From the NCBI GenBank assembly GCA_021799555.1, contig JAJZAG010000024.1:1-20434 (forward strand): a DNA stretch of 20,434 nucleotides. Direction: 5' to 3'. The stretch comes from Deltaproteobacteria bacterium (GTDB taxonomy: Bacteria > Desulfobacterota > Binatia > Binatales > Binataceae). Below, piece after piece: positions 1-7,716 of this stretch (the first letter of the stretch is position 1; every line of letters starts with the position of its first letter). Under the pieces are notes generated by a model, which saw only the letters and a list, made by a program, of their open reading frames with translations, was not told the origin of the DNA and ran no database searches. The translations under genes and the position numbers were made by a program.

Positions 1-362
1 AACAGGAAAACTCAGCCGCCACTCGAAAATGTTCTTCTCCAAGGGGCGTTGACTGACTGAGCATTTCCGATACGGATGCTCGAAAGTGCACTCTGCTATG
101 CTCAATATCGAAGCCGCGTAGAACGTGGCATTCACCGCCAAGTCGAATAAAAAGCGAAAATATTCTATAACTTTGTCGATACTTTCCTGATTCAGGGGCA
201 AGGCTGGAAGTGCAAATTGCGCGTCCGAAACCAATGCTAAAAATCTTCCCGACACTCTTTCTTGACAGGAGCGGCATTCATTAGCGAAACTCGCGCCGAT
301 TACCTACTCGCATAACCAGTTTGAAATCGCCTTACAGATAACGGGCAGAGAGAGGATTGAAG
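1..362. other. Intergenic region, no gene seen
   Basis: No convincing coding frame was found on either strand in the first 362 bases, and the base composition is visibly more AT-rich than in the genes that follow. A consensus-like TTGACA lies at 262-267. The best partner at an 18-base spacing is GAAACT at 286-291, which matches only three of six consensus positions, so it is at most a weak promoter candidate for the gene starting at 363. An AT-rich patch at about 161-171 could also be a -10 region but has no -35 partner. Confidence 0.5.
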
Positions 363-1217
363 ATGACAGGGAATACTTGGTTGAGGAGCGCCGTCGTGGT
401 CGCGGCGGGGGTTGCGTTCACGATGGCCCTCACGAGCCCGACCGCCTGGTCCCGAGGGCGCAAAAAAAAGAAAGCTGAGCCGACGCCGACCATGACCGCA
501 ACTCCGACCGCAACTGCGACTCCGATCGTGAAGGAATGGAATTTCGATCAGGACAAAGCCGGTGGCCCGGCTGCCGGATGGACCTCGGTCGAGGGCGACT
601 GGCAGGTGATTCCTGATCCGAGCGCGCCCAGTCAGCCCAATACTTATGGACTGCCACCGGGGCGGCTGCTGCAATCATTGATGAGCGCGTTGCAGTACTA
701 TCCGATGACGGTAGTCACGGACCCAACTGAGTACGGAGATTTCACGCTCGAGGCGTCATTCAAGTCGGCGGGCGGGCGCTTCGATTGTTCGGGCGGAATC
801 TTGTTCCGCTACGGCGACCCGAAGAACTTCTACCTGCTGTCGGCGGGATGCCCAAGCGATTACTTCCAGTTTTCGCGGATGCTCAAGGGCAAGTTCGAAG
901 TTCTCAAGCAAACCGTCGTGCCGACCGACAAGGATACCTGGTACAAAATCAAGGTCGTGGCGCAAGGCAGTCATTTCATGTGCTACGACGACAACAAGAT
1001 GATTTTTGATTACGACGACAGCAAAATCGCCAAAGGGCGAATCGGACTATGGGCCAGCGATGACTCGCAGGCACGATTCGACAACGTAACATTGACGCTG
1101 CCTCTTGCCGAAAGCGCGCCGGAAAATACTGGAGCGGGATCGGCCGGTGGCTCGACTTCAGGAGCGACAATCCCGCCACCACCTGCGCCGCTACCACCGC
1201 CTCCGCCGGCGCATTGA
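363..1217 (+). CDS. Exported beta-sandwich (LamG/DUF1080-like) protein with Thr/Pro-rich linker
   Basis: About 284 residues. The N-terminus has a basic start, a hydrophobic stretch (VVVAAGVAFTMALT) and an Ala-rich end, typical of a Sec signal peptide. A KKKK patch follows, then a low-complexity TP/TAT linker at about residues 40-55. The main domain, about residues 58-250, has alternating beta-strands with motifs such as GGILFRYGD, YKIKVVAQG and RIGLWASDDSQARFDNV. This resembles the concanavalin-like fold of LamG and DUF1080 (3-keto-disaccharide hydrolase) families, which often bind or cleave glycans. The C-terminus is Gly/Ser then almost pure proline. ATG 363 is preferred over an in-frame TTG at 357 because AGAGG at 351-355 is well spaced only for the ATG. 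No catalytic residues are assignable, so function is open. A long hairpin follows the gene. Confidence 0.75.
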   Translation: MTGNTWLRSAVVVAAGVAFTMALTSPTAWSRGRKKKKAEPTPTMTATPTATATPIVKEWNFDQDKAGGPAAGWTSVEGDWQVIPDPSAPSQPNTYGLPPGRLLQSLMSALQYYPMTVVTDPTEYGDFTLEASFKSAGGRFDCSGGILFRYGDPKNFYLLSAGCPSDYFQFSRMLKGKFEVLKQTVVPTDKDTWYKIKVVAQGSHFMCYDDNKMIFDYDDSKIAKGRIGLWASDDSQARFDNVTLTLPLAESAPENTGAGSAGGSTSGATIPPPPAPLPPPPPAH

Positions 1218-1243
1218 GGATGCTGATGAAGAGCGGATGATCT

Positions 1244-1288
1244 GACGCGGCGGACGCCGAAAATTAGATTTCGGCGTCCGCACGCGTC
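1244..1288 (+). terminator. Long hairpin after the exported-protein gene
   Basis: A perfect 12-bp inverted repeat (1251-1262 with 1269-1280) encloses the six-base loop ATTAGA. It is extended by one G-C pair (1250/1281) and, after a single bulged A at 1282, by six more pairs (1244-1249 with 1283-1288), about 19 pairs in all. There is no U-tract after it, so it is either a factor-dependent end or an RNA 3'-end stabiliser rather than a classical intrinsic terminator. Confidence 0.5.
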
Positions 1289-1347
1289 GGCTAAGATCCT
1301 GCGTCGGGTGTTGATCGCGGACGTTAGGACAAATACGGTTGGATGCG

Positions 1348-1596
1348 ATGAATAATGTGACCGAATCGCCTGCGGTAAAGATCGAAATTGAACGGCTCCC
1401 CGTGGGCAACTACCTGAAAGAAGTGACGCGTGGTGTCGGGGTAATGCTCGGGCTCGGCTTGCTTTGGGCACTCGAGATCGTTCGCAACTCCTATTTCAGC
1501 ATGCTCGATCGAATGGGCGTAAAGCCGCGCCGCAACCGGCGTGCGAGCGCGTTCCCGCCCGGGGAACCCAAAAAGCGCACGATCATCCAAAGCTAG
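1348..1596 (+). CDS. Small single-pass membrane protein, unknown function
   Basis: 82 residues from ATG 1348 (an in-frame TTG at 1339 would add three). The protein has a short polar start, one hydrophobic helix (about residues 30-47, GVGVMLGLGLLWALEIV), and a strongly basic C-terminal tail with RRNRR and PKKR. This pattern suggests one membrane helix with a positively charged cytoplasmic tail. I do not recognise the family. It sits 130 bp after the exported-protein gene, separated from it by the long hairpin, and is followed directly by a possible terminator. Its C-terminal end faces the convergent ATPase gene. The ribosome-binding site is poor. Confidence 0.55.
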   Translation: MNNVTESPAVKIEIERLPVGNYLKEVTRGVGVMLGLGLLWALEIVRNSYFSMLDRMGVKPRRNRRASAFPPGEPKKRTIIQS

Positions 1597-1609
1597 TCGC
1601 ACAACTCGT

Positions 1610-1626
1610 GGGGCGGTGCCCCTTTT
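1610..1626 (+). terminator. Short GC hairpin plus T-run
   Basis: GGGGC (1610-1614) and GCCCC (1618-1622) form a five-pair stem with the loop GGT, followed by TTTT at 1623-1626. It starts 14 bases after the stop of the small membrane protein and lies before the convergent ATPase gene end, so it fits a weak intrinsic terminator for the plus-strand gene. The minus strand has no T-run on its side. Confidence 0.45.
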
Positions 1627-1649
1627 CGGTCGCGCAAGAATTCGGAATA

Positions 1650-4067
1650 TCAGCTCGGAGTACGGCGTCGCGCTGCGCGGAGTCCCGGACTCCCCGGCGC
1701 GGTGTGGCGCGCTATCGAGGTAACCGCTCCGGCGTTCGCCGCAGCCCCCAGATTCTCGTCCAGAAGCCGCGCCAGATAGCGCGCAAGCTTGTCGTCAAGC
1801 ACGCGGGCAAGCGCATCGATTTGCGCCGCTTGAATGATCTTCAGAAATCCGTCGAGCCGATGCGCACGATCGTGTTCGCGGATCAGCCGGGAGATTGCGC
1901 TTTGGGAAAGCGCTTCGAGCTTTGCAGCAAGTGCCCGATCCAGGCGGCTCACAAGCTCATCGAGTTCCGCGCGCGGCGAGATCGATCCGAGCATATAACG
2001 GCATTGCGCGCAGCGCGGCACCACCTCGAGGTGGCGCGCAGCATTGTGATCGCAACGGGCCACACGCCGCGCCAACCCCTCGAGATTCGGCATGAAGCCG
2101 CTGGCCAATGGCGGGCCGAGCATCTCAATCGCGTCGAGGCGCTCCAGCGCCTGCAATCGTCGGCGCGCATCGTCAAGGATGAAGGCGGCGCGCTCCATTT
2201 CGAGCTTCCACGCGTTATGCAAGCTACGGTATAAGGCGACGTAGGTCCATTTGAATTTCTGAAAGCGCGCCTCAAGCGCGTCCAGTCCGCGCGGGGCGCC
2301 AGCCAAAACCCGCGGCGCAAGCTCGGCCAGCAGAAGGTGACACTCGGTTTCGAGCGTGGCGACGCGCGGATCTTGAGCGGGTTCTTCCTCGGAAGGTATC
2401 CGTAAGCCTGTCGCTTCAACGAACTCGCGCATCGCGCGCATGCGCGGCGCGACCTCGGCGGCGGCCTCAAGTTCCCTGTAGTGCGAGACGACCTTCAGCG
2501 CAACATCGCGCCGAACCGGATCGGCGCCGATTTCGAGCAAGCGCTCGGCGCCGCTCTCGGCCAGTTCGACGTAGGCCTCTATAGTGTTCGCCTGCGCGGA
2601 AGGAATCGCAAGGTTGGCTTGGGCCAGCGCGGCCTCGAGGGTTCGCCGAGTCCTCGCCGCGTTCTCGACCGCGCTCGTCATCGCATCGCCGAGCGCGGCA
2701 ACTCCTGCGCTGACGGAAGCGTCATCGCGCGCGGGTTCGAGGGACGGCTCGAATTGGCGCGTCAACGCGAGCGCCGCATTGAACCGCGTGGCCGACAGCG
2801 ATAGTGCAGCGGCGGGATCGAACACTGCCTCGCCGGATTCGGTTATATGCACAGCGCCGCTGGTGCGCGCTTCGAGTCTGCGCAGAACATCCGCGAGGGC
2901 TAGCGCGTTGGCCGATCCTGGCGACCCGGCAGAAAGCATTGGCACCCGCGAATCGAGCTCCGTTAGCGGAACCGGCTTTGCAGCATCGAGCGCGGACTCG
3001 ATAACCAGCGCGTTAAGTAGCTCGCGCGCCAGAATCTTTTCGTTTCCGTGAAATGCTTCGAGCGCATTCACAGCAACCTTGAACGCAGCCCGGCCAGCTT
3101 CGCCCAGGCGCGCCTCGACGCGCCGCGCAAGCACTGCGCTCTCCATCAGATCGGCGCAATAGATGAGACGCCCGGACCATCCGATATCCAGCTCGGAGAC
3201 GATAGCCTCGCGTGCGAAGCGCGCCGCGGCGGCGACAGTTCCGGGAGGATCGGCGAGGACGCCAATCGCGCGGATTGCCAACGGCTCGAACGGGTAAATC
3301 TCGACCGGGTCGAAGCCGCGCAAGTTGATGCCGGCATAAAACTCTCGGATTGTTTCGTCCACTCCTTGAGCCAGCGTGCGCGCGCGTGCAATCGCGACGC
3401 GCATGACTTCCGCGGGGTTGCCGGGCGCGACAGCAAGTGCGATCGCGCCGGCGGGTGCGGGGCCGCGGCTCGCTCCAATCACGGTCAGCCGCATGATTCT
3501 AGTGGTACGCGCCAGGTTTGCGAGTGCGCCAAAGTAATCCGCGTCGTTTTCGGCGTTGGACGCGCTGAAATCAATCGCGATCGTCAACGCGCGAACACCG
3601 ATGCGCCGGACGTGTTCCATTGCCAACGTTATCGCCTCGACGCCTTTCAGATCGCGCCATAGGGAAGCGCTCTCACGGTCGGCGCCAATCTGCTCGGCAA
3701 GCGCCTCAAGCAGGTACGATGAGATTTCATTTGAGGGAATACGCCCGGCAAGCTCGATTCCGCACACCAGATGACGGCCCGGCTCGGCCGCCGGAGTTGC
3801 CGCGCGATTCTCGAGCGCGAGTACGAAATTAAGGAAGTGCGTCTTGCCCGATCCCGGCGGACCAACGATCCAGTACATCGCCCCCTGCGGCGCGCCAATC
3901 GTGCGATTGACAATCTCCCAGGAGCGCTCCGCCGCACGCGTCATTACGAAGGATTCGACGGATTTCTCACGAGGCGTAATTTCCAACTCCACACGCTCCG
4001 GCGGCGCAGGCTCGGGAACGATTAGCGCGCGCGCTCCAGCACTGCGGATGCCTCGTTGATTCGCCAT
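1650..4067 (-). CDS. Large P-loop ATPase with C-terminal Cys/His cluster, family uncertain
   Basis: 805 residues. A clear Walker A motif, GPPGSGKTH, lies at residues 69-77 after a strand (MYWIV). A Walker B-like strand, ALTIAIDFS, lies at about 160-168 with Asp166. The middle and C-terminal two thirds are Ala/Leu/Glu/Arg-rich and probably mostly helical. Residues 672-689 hold Cys672, His674, His679 and a CxxC (Cys686, Cys689), a possible zinc site. No transmembrane segment is evident. The general plan recalls large bacterial P-loop proteins such as DUF6079 (PglY of BREX systems), but those are usually longer and I cannot confirm membership. No methylase, PglZ-like or nuclease gene lies nearby. 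The start at 4067 is supported by the purine-rich AGAAGAGAG just upstream. Monocistronic as far as can be seen; the next minus-strand gene upstream ends 244 bp away. Confidence 0.8.
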   Translation of the reverse strand: MANQRGIRSAGARALIVPEPAPPERVELEITPREKSVESFVMTRAAERSWEIVNRTIGAPQGAMYWIVGPPGSGKTHFLNFVLALENRAATPAAEPGRHLVCGIELAGRIPSNEISSYLLEALAEQIGADRESASLWRDLKGVEAITLAMEHVRRIGVRALTIAIDFSASNAENDADYFGALANLARTTRIMRLTVIGASRGPAPAGAIALAVAPGNPAEVMRVAIARARTLAQGVDETIREFYAGINLRGFDPVEIYPFEPLAIRAIGVLADPPGTVAAAARFAREAIVSELDIGWSGRLIYCADLMESAVLARRVEARLGEAGRAAFKVAVNALEAFHGNEKILARELLNALVIESALDAAKPVPLTELDSRVPMLSAGSPGSANALALADVLRRLEARTSGAVHITESGEAVFDPAAALSLSATRFNAALALTRQFEPSLEPARDDASVSAGVAALGDAMTSAVENAARTRRTLEAALAQANLAIPSAQANTIEAYVELAESGAERLLEIGADPVRRDVALKVVSHYRELEAAAEVAPRMRAMREFVEATGLRIPSEEEPAQDPRVATLETECHLLLAELAPRVLAGAPRGLDALEARFQKFKWTYVALYRSLHNAWKLEMERAAFILDDARRRLQALERLDAIEMLGPPLASGFMPNLEGLARRVARCDHNAARHLEVVPRCAQCRYMLGSISPRAELDELVSRLDRALAAKLEALSQSAISRLIREHDRAHRLDGFLKIIQAAQIDALARVLDDKLARYLARLLDENLGAAANAGAVTSIARHTAPGSPGLRAARRRTPS

Positions 4068-4114
4068 GTCTCTCTTCTAACAGGAAAGTAGCTATCGTTG
4101 CCATAATTTCACCC

Positions 4115-4126
4115 TAAGCTAGCTTA
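4115..4126. promoter_or_regulatory. 12-bp perfect palindrome upstream of the ATPase gene
   Basis: TAAGCTAGCTTA is a perfect palindrome 48 bases upstream of the ATPase start codon, in the 244-base gap (4068-4311) between that gene and the UbiA-like gene. Its position would suit an operator, but a single copy with no recognisable promoter hexamers makes this only a candidate. Nothing else convincing was seen in that gap. Confidence 0.2.
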
Positions 4127-4311
4127 TGTGACAGCGAGCTATAGTTGTCAGGTTTCAAATTCCGCGTCCGCGCGTTCGGACGCTCGGAGTGTCAATAGCG
4201 CGAATTTTCGAAGCGCAGCGTCGCAGAGCGTAGGAGGTCACTCGGGCTAAGAACGCGGACCAGCGATGGAACCATAAACTTTGCCGGTCGGCGACGAACA
4301 CAAAAAGGCGT

Positions 4312-5289
4312 TTAACGGCCAAACCCAAGCGGCAGTAGCAGGAGCGGCGTAAGCAGGGCAACATCCGCCAGCACACGAAGCAACGGCAGAGTAATCCGTC
4401 TGTGGGAAGCTTCAAGGCCAGCCAATGCGATCGCGCTCATCGCGATTGCTGCATAGAGGGAACGGGCCGCGAATGGTTTCGGGTCCGCTAAGCACAGGCA
4501 GGTCGAAGTCACCGCGATCGCGGCCGCGATCGGCCCCAGGTGCGTCGCGACAAAACGCGTCAGAGCAGGCTCCATCGCAACTCGCGCTTCGGCCTCACCT
4601 GTGCGTTCCCAGCATTCGATACCTACCGCGTTGATCCACAAGCTGGCGGCGAGCAGCAGGAACGGTACCGCGAATCGAGTCGCGATGAGGTGCGCCTCAC
4701 ACCATACGGGGAGCCACGCGCCTGCCGCAAATATAAGAGCGACCACGAGTTCTTTGGGCCAACGGCGCTGAATCGCCGGCGGGGCGAGATGGACCGCCGC
4801 AAAATAGATCGCCACGGCGGCTCCAAGCCTCGTGGAACCGTGGATAACAGCGGGATTGACGTACTTAAGCGAAAGCCAAGCAGTAACAACCGCCGTCAGA
4901 AGGAACCACACGGTCATTTGGACTCGATATCGCCGATAAAACAGATGACGTGCGGTGGACAACACTTCCGCCTTCATTCCGTCGAGAACGCGGTCCGCCA
5001 CATAGATCAACCACACCGTTAGGCCGAGCGCCGCAACTGTAGCCGGCTCGACACGCGCACCGGTCGCGATCGCAATCAAAGCGAGCCAAGCGACTGCGAT
5101 CGCAGGAGCATCCAGGCTCAAGATATTCGGCCATAGCCACAGAGGCGGAGCGAAAGCAGGCAGGTTCGAGGTCGATTCAGATCCAACTGCATGCTGAACC
5201 AGTGATGAATTCATTTTGAACCAGATGGGATAAATGCGCCTGGCTACCTCGCCAGAAATGGCGGGTCGCAGTCCTCGATGGTAGATCAT
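4312..5289 (-). CDS. Polytopic membrane protein, UbiA prenyltransferase-like
   Basis: 325 residues from ATG 5289, or 300 from an internal ATG at 5214; neither has a good ribosome-binding site. The body has about eight hydrophobic segments. The first loop carries YVADRVLDG (residues 96-104), which resembles the first Asp-rich motif of the UbiA superfamily. A later RRWPKELVV segment and a WINAVGIECWE segment (218-228) sit where UbiA proteins have their conserved basic region and second Asp motif, but the second motif here has Asn/Glu instead of the usual aspartates. UbiA enzymes transfer prenyl groups to aromatic acceptors in the membrane. Because of the altered motif, catalytic activity is uncertain. 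It lies 51 bp after the CoA-transferase gene on the same strand and is probably the last gene of that operon. Confidence 0.6.
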   Translation of the reverse strand: MIYHRGLRPAISGEVARRIYPIWFKMNSSLVQHAVGSESTSNLPAFAPPLWLWPNILSLDAPAIAVAWLALIAIATGARVEPATVAALGLTVWLIYVADRVLDGMKAEVLSTARHLFYRRYRVQMTVWFLLTAVVTAWLSLKYVNPAVIHGSTRLGAAVAIYFAAVHLAPPAIQRRWPKELVVALIFAAGAWLPVWCEAHLIATRFAVPFLLLAASLWINAVGIECWERTGEAEARVAMEPALTRFVATHLGPIAAAIAVTSTCLCLADPKPFAARSLYAAIAMSAIALAGLEASHRRITLPLLRVLADVALLTPLLLLPLGFGR

Positions 5290-5340
5290 CTCACGCCAGA
5301 ATCGAGGACGCCTGCCGAGGCTTTCTTCTTCGAAGCCGGT

Positions 5341-6540
5341 CTAAATCACTCCGCCGGCGCGCAGCCGTTCAATTTCCTCGGCTTCGATTCCGAGCGAGGC
5401 CAGGACTTCGGCCGTGTGCTCTCCGAGTAAGGGCGGACGGCGGAGGTTTTTAACATCGGGTTGTGGAGCGTCGGAGAGCTTGACCGGGGATCCCGAAACT
5501 CGAATCGATCCACGTGTCGGGTAATTGCTCTCGACGAGCATCCCGCGCATCGAGGTTTCGGGGTCAGCAATCACCTCTTCGACGTCGCGCACTGGGGCGC
5601 ATGGCACTCCGGTCTCGATCAATTTCGCAATCAGCGCGTCGCGATCCTGATTCTTGGTCCATCCGGCGACTATCGCGTCAACTTCGTCGGCAATTCGAAG
5701 CCGTGTGCCGTGATTCGCGTAGCGCGGGTCGCCGAGAAGATCCAGACGCTCCATCAGTTTAGCGATCGTTCGCCAGTGAGCTTCGGTAAGGCAGAAAATC
5801 AGAATCTCGCCGTTGCGGGCGGGATAGATATTGGTCGGACACGCGCCCCAGTGGCGATTTCCCAGACGCTTGAACTTCATGCCCTGCAGCGCGGGAGCCG
5901 TCGCACTGGTGAGCGCCGGAATCGCCACATCGAGCATCGCGACCTCGACCTTCTGCCCGCGTCCGGTCCTGCCCCGTTGAATCAGTGCTGCAAGAATACC
6001 GGTGACCAAGTGACTGCCAGTGCCCATGTCGATGAACGTCGCTGAGGTTTTTACCTTTGCGTCGGGAAAGCCGGTGATGCTGATAAATCCGGATGATGCC
6101 TGAATCGTGTTGTCCATCGAGCCGAGTTTCGACCAGCGGCTGTTCGACCCGTAGCCCTTCCCCGAAGCATAGATCAGGCGTGGAAACCGGTCGGTGATTT
6201 GCTCGTAGGCGAGCCCGAACGAAGCCATCACGCCGTCCAGATAGTTTTCTACGAGCACATCTGCGCTTTCAAGAAGCTTGAGAGCGATCTCTCGCGCACG
6301 CTCGGTCTTGAGGTTAAGCGTGACGGATTTCTTGTGCGCGTTCAGCATCAGGAACGAATAGCCGACGCCACCGGGACCGTCAGGACGGCGTAGCACCTCG
6401 CCGGTGTTCGGAGGCTCGATTTTGATCACCTCTGCGCCCATATATGCGAGCTGCATCGTGCAGTATGGCGCCGCATACACCTGACCGAAGTCGATTACGC
6501 GAATCCCATCGAGCGGAAGCGTCATGGCGATTTCATCCAT
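5341..6540 (-). CDS. Class III CoA-transferase (CaiB/BaiF/Frc family)
   Basis: 399 residues, the usual family size. The N-terminus DGIRVIDFGQVYAAPYC, followed by GAEVIKIEPP, is the characteristic start of formyl-CoA/carnitine CoA-transferases. The catalytic aspartate is Asp171 in ATFIDMGTGSH, equivalent to Asp169 of Frc. Further family marks are RTGRGQKVEVAMLD (191-204) and GVPCAPVRDVEEV in the C-terminal half. The enzyme moves CoA between carboxylic acids through an aspartyl-CoA intermediate; the substrate cannot be read from the sequence. Start: ATG 6540 is the longest, but ATG 6525 (giving MTLPLDGIR) is equally plausible. It begins 18 bp after the acyl-CoA dehydrogenase gene, so the two are surely cotranscribed and may activate and then desaturate the same acid. 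Confidence 0.93.
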   Translation of the reverse strand: MDEIAMTLPLDGIRVIDFGQVYAAPYCTMQLAYMGAEVIKIEPPNTGEVLRRPDGPGGVGYSFLMLNAHKKSVTLNLKTERAREIALKLLESADVLVENYLDGVMASFGLAYEQITDRFPRLIYASGKGYGSNSRWSKLGSMDNTIQASSGFISITGFPDAKVKTSATFIDMGTGSHLVTGILAALIQRGRTGRGQKVEVAMLDVAIPALTSATAPALQGMKFKRLGNRHWGACPTNIYPARNGEILIFCLTEAHWRTIAKLMERLDLLGDPRYANHGTRLRIADEVDAIVAGWTKNQDRDALIAKLIETGVPCAPVRDVEEVIADPETSMRGMLVESNYPTRGSIRVSGSPVKLSDAPQPDVKNLRRPPLLGEHTAEVLASLGIEAEEIERLRAGGVI

Positions 6541-6558
6541 TCTTCACAAGCGGCGAAG

Positions 6559-7716
6559 TTAGCGCAGGAGCGTGCGCGCGATTACCATCCGATGCACCTC
6601 CGATGGACCTTCGCCGATACGTCGGATCCGCGCCTCGCGATACCATCGCTCGAGCGGAAATTCCTTGCTGACGCCGTAGCCGCCGTGGATCTGGACGGCA
6701 CGATCGATAACACGGCCCAGAACTTCGCTCGAGTAAAGTTTAGCGATTGAAGCTTCGGTGCGAAAATCCTCGCCGCGATTCGCCTTCCACGCGCCGTCCC
6801 ACGTGAGCCATCGCGCAGCTCGCAGCTCGACTTCCGAGTCGGCAAGCATCCACTGGATCGCCTGCCGCTTCGAGAGCAGCTCACCAAACGTGCTTCGACG
6901 CTTGGAATGTTCGATCGCCAGCCGCAGCGCGGCGACGCCGACGCCGACATTGCACGCCGAATAGGGAAATCGCAGCCGGGTGAGTAGGTCGAGCGCAAGG
7001 TTGAGGCCCTGCCCTTCTTCGCCCACGCGCTGTTCGATCGGCACCACGCAATCCTCAAAGGAAACTTCATTAGGAATCGCCGAGGTGCGCAGCGTCCGAA
7101 TCGGGCGCGGGGTAAATCCAGGCTGACCCTTCTTGATGATAAAGGCTGTTATTCCGGCGCGGCCCGCTTTGGGATCGGTGCGCGTGAAGACCACGCCCCA
7201 CTCGGCCTCATGCGCGTGCGAGATGAAAATCTTGGTGCCGTTGATTACATAGGTATCGCCCTTGCGGACCGCGCGGCACTGAATCGCGTTGGCCGGATCC
7301 GATCCTCCAGAAGGTTCGGTGACCGCGTAAAAGGTATGCCACGCGTTTTTGATCGTCGGAGCGGCATATTTTTCGAGCTGTTCCTTGTTGCCGGCCCAGA
7401 TGACCGGCGGCGGCGTACGCCCGAATACTCCGGCGCCCGGGTTATAGAGGCCCATGCGATGCTGCGCCATCTCCTCGGTCAGCACACACATGTCGAAAGT
7501 GTTGAGTCCCTGGCCCCCAAACTCCTTTGGGGCGCCCATGCACCACATGGATGCCGACTGAACTTTTTTCGCGATCCGCCAATACTCATCCTGGGGAATT
7601 TCGGGCGCATCGGGATCGCACTTGGCTTCGATTGGGATAATTTCGTCGCGGATAATGCGGCGGACCTGATCGCGCAGCGCCGCAAGTTCTTCGGAAATTT
7701 GATAGCCTGATTCCAT
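6559..7716 (-). CDS. Acyl-CoA dehydrogenase (FAD-dependent)
   Basis: 385 residues, full length for the family. The N-terminal helical domain is followed by the FAD-contact motif YAVTEPSGGSD (130-140) and then KIFISHA (162-168) in the central beta domain. The C-terminal helical domain holds RSTFGELLSKRQAIQWMLAD (274-293), QIHGGYG (342-348) and IGEGPSEVHR (367-376). Glu369 sits at the catalytic base position used by medium-chain type enzymes. The enzyme would introduce an alpha-beta double bond in an acyl-CoA, passing electrons to ETF. The start codon overlaps the stop of the upstream DUF4838-type gene (TAATG), with a strong GAGGAGA ribosome-binding site inside that gene. Downstream lies a class III CoA-transferase, a common partner in catabolic acyl-CoA clusters. 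Confidence 0.95.
   Translation of the reverse strand: MESGYQISEELAALRDQVRRIIRDEIIPIEAKCDPDAPEIPQDEYWRIAKKVQSASMWCMGAPKEFGGQGLNTFDMCVLTEEMAQHRMGLYNPGAGVFGRTPPPVIWAGNKEQLEKYAAPTIKNAWHTFYAVTEPSGGSDPANAIQCRAVRKGDTYVINGTKIFISHAHEAEWGVVFTRTDPKAGRAGITAFIIKKGQPGFTPRPIRTLRTSAIPNEVSFEDCVVPIEQRVGEEGQGLNLALDLLTRLRFPYSACNVGVGVAALRLAIEHSKRRSTFGELLSKRQAIQWMLADSEVELRAARWLTWDGAWKANRGEDFRTEASIAKLYSSEVLGRVIDRAVQIHGGYGVSKEFPLERWYREARIRRIGEGPSEVHRMVIARTLLR

Noticed and set aside
262..291. TTGACA as a firm promoter for the exported-protein gene
   Set aside because: The -35 hexamer is perfect but no good -10 lies at normal spacing; kept only as a remark in the intergenic entry.
480..540. Thr/Pro codon repeats in the exported protein as a tandem repeat locus
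   Set aside because: They are short, imperfect and explained by a low-complexity linker between the signal peptide and the beta-sandwich domain.
1464..2234. Long open frame of 256 codons on the plus strand
   Set aside because: It lies almost wholly antisense to the ATPase gene, has Arg/Ala/His-rich composition typical of a shadow frame in GC-rich DNA, and has no ribosome-binding site.
4164..4183. Seven-pair GC hairpin with a six-base loop downstream of the UbiA-like gene
   Set aside because: It is 129 bases beyond the stop and has no T-run on the minus strand, so terminator function is not supported.
4155..4415. Minus-strand open frame of 86 codons with many Cys and Arg
   Set aside because: It overlaps the end of the UbiA-like gene in another frame and extends into non-coding sequence without a start signal.
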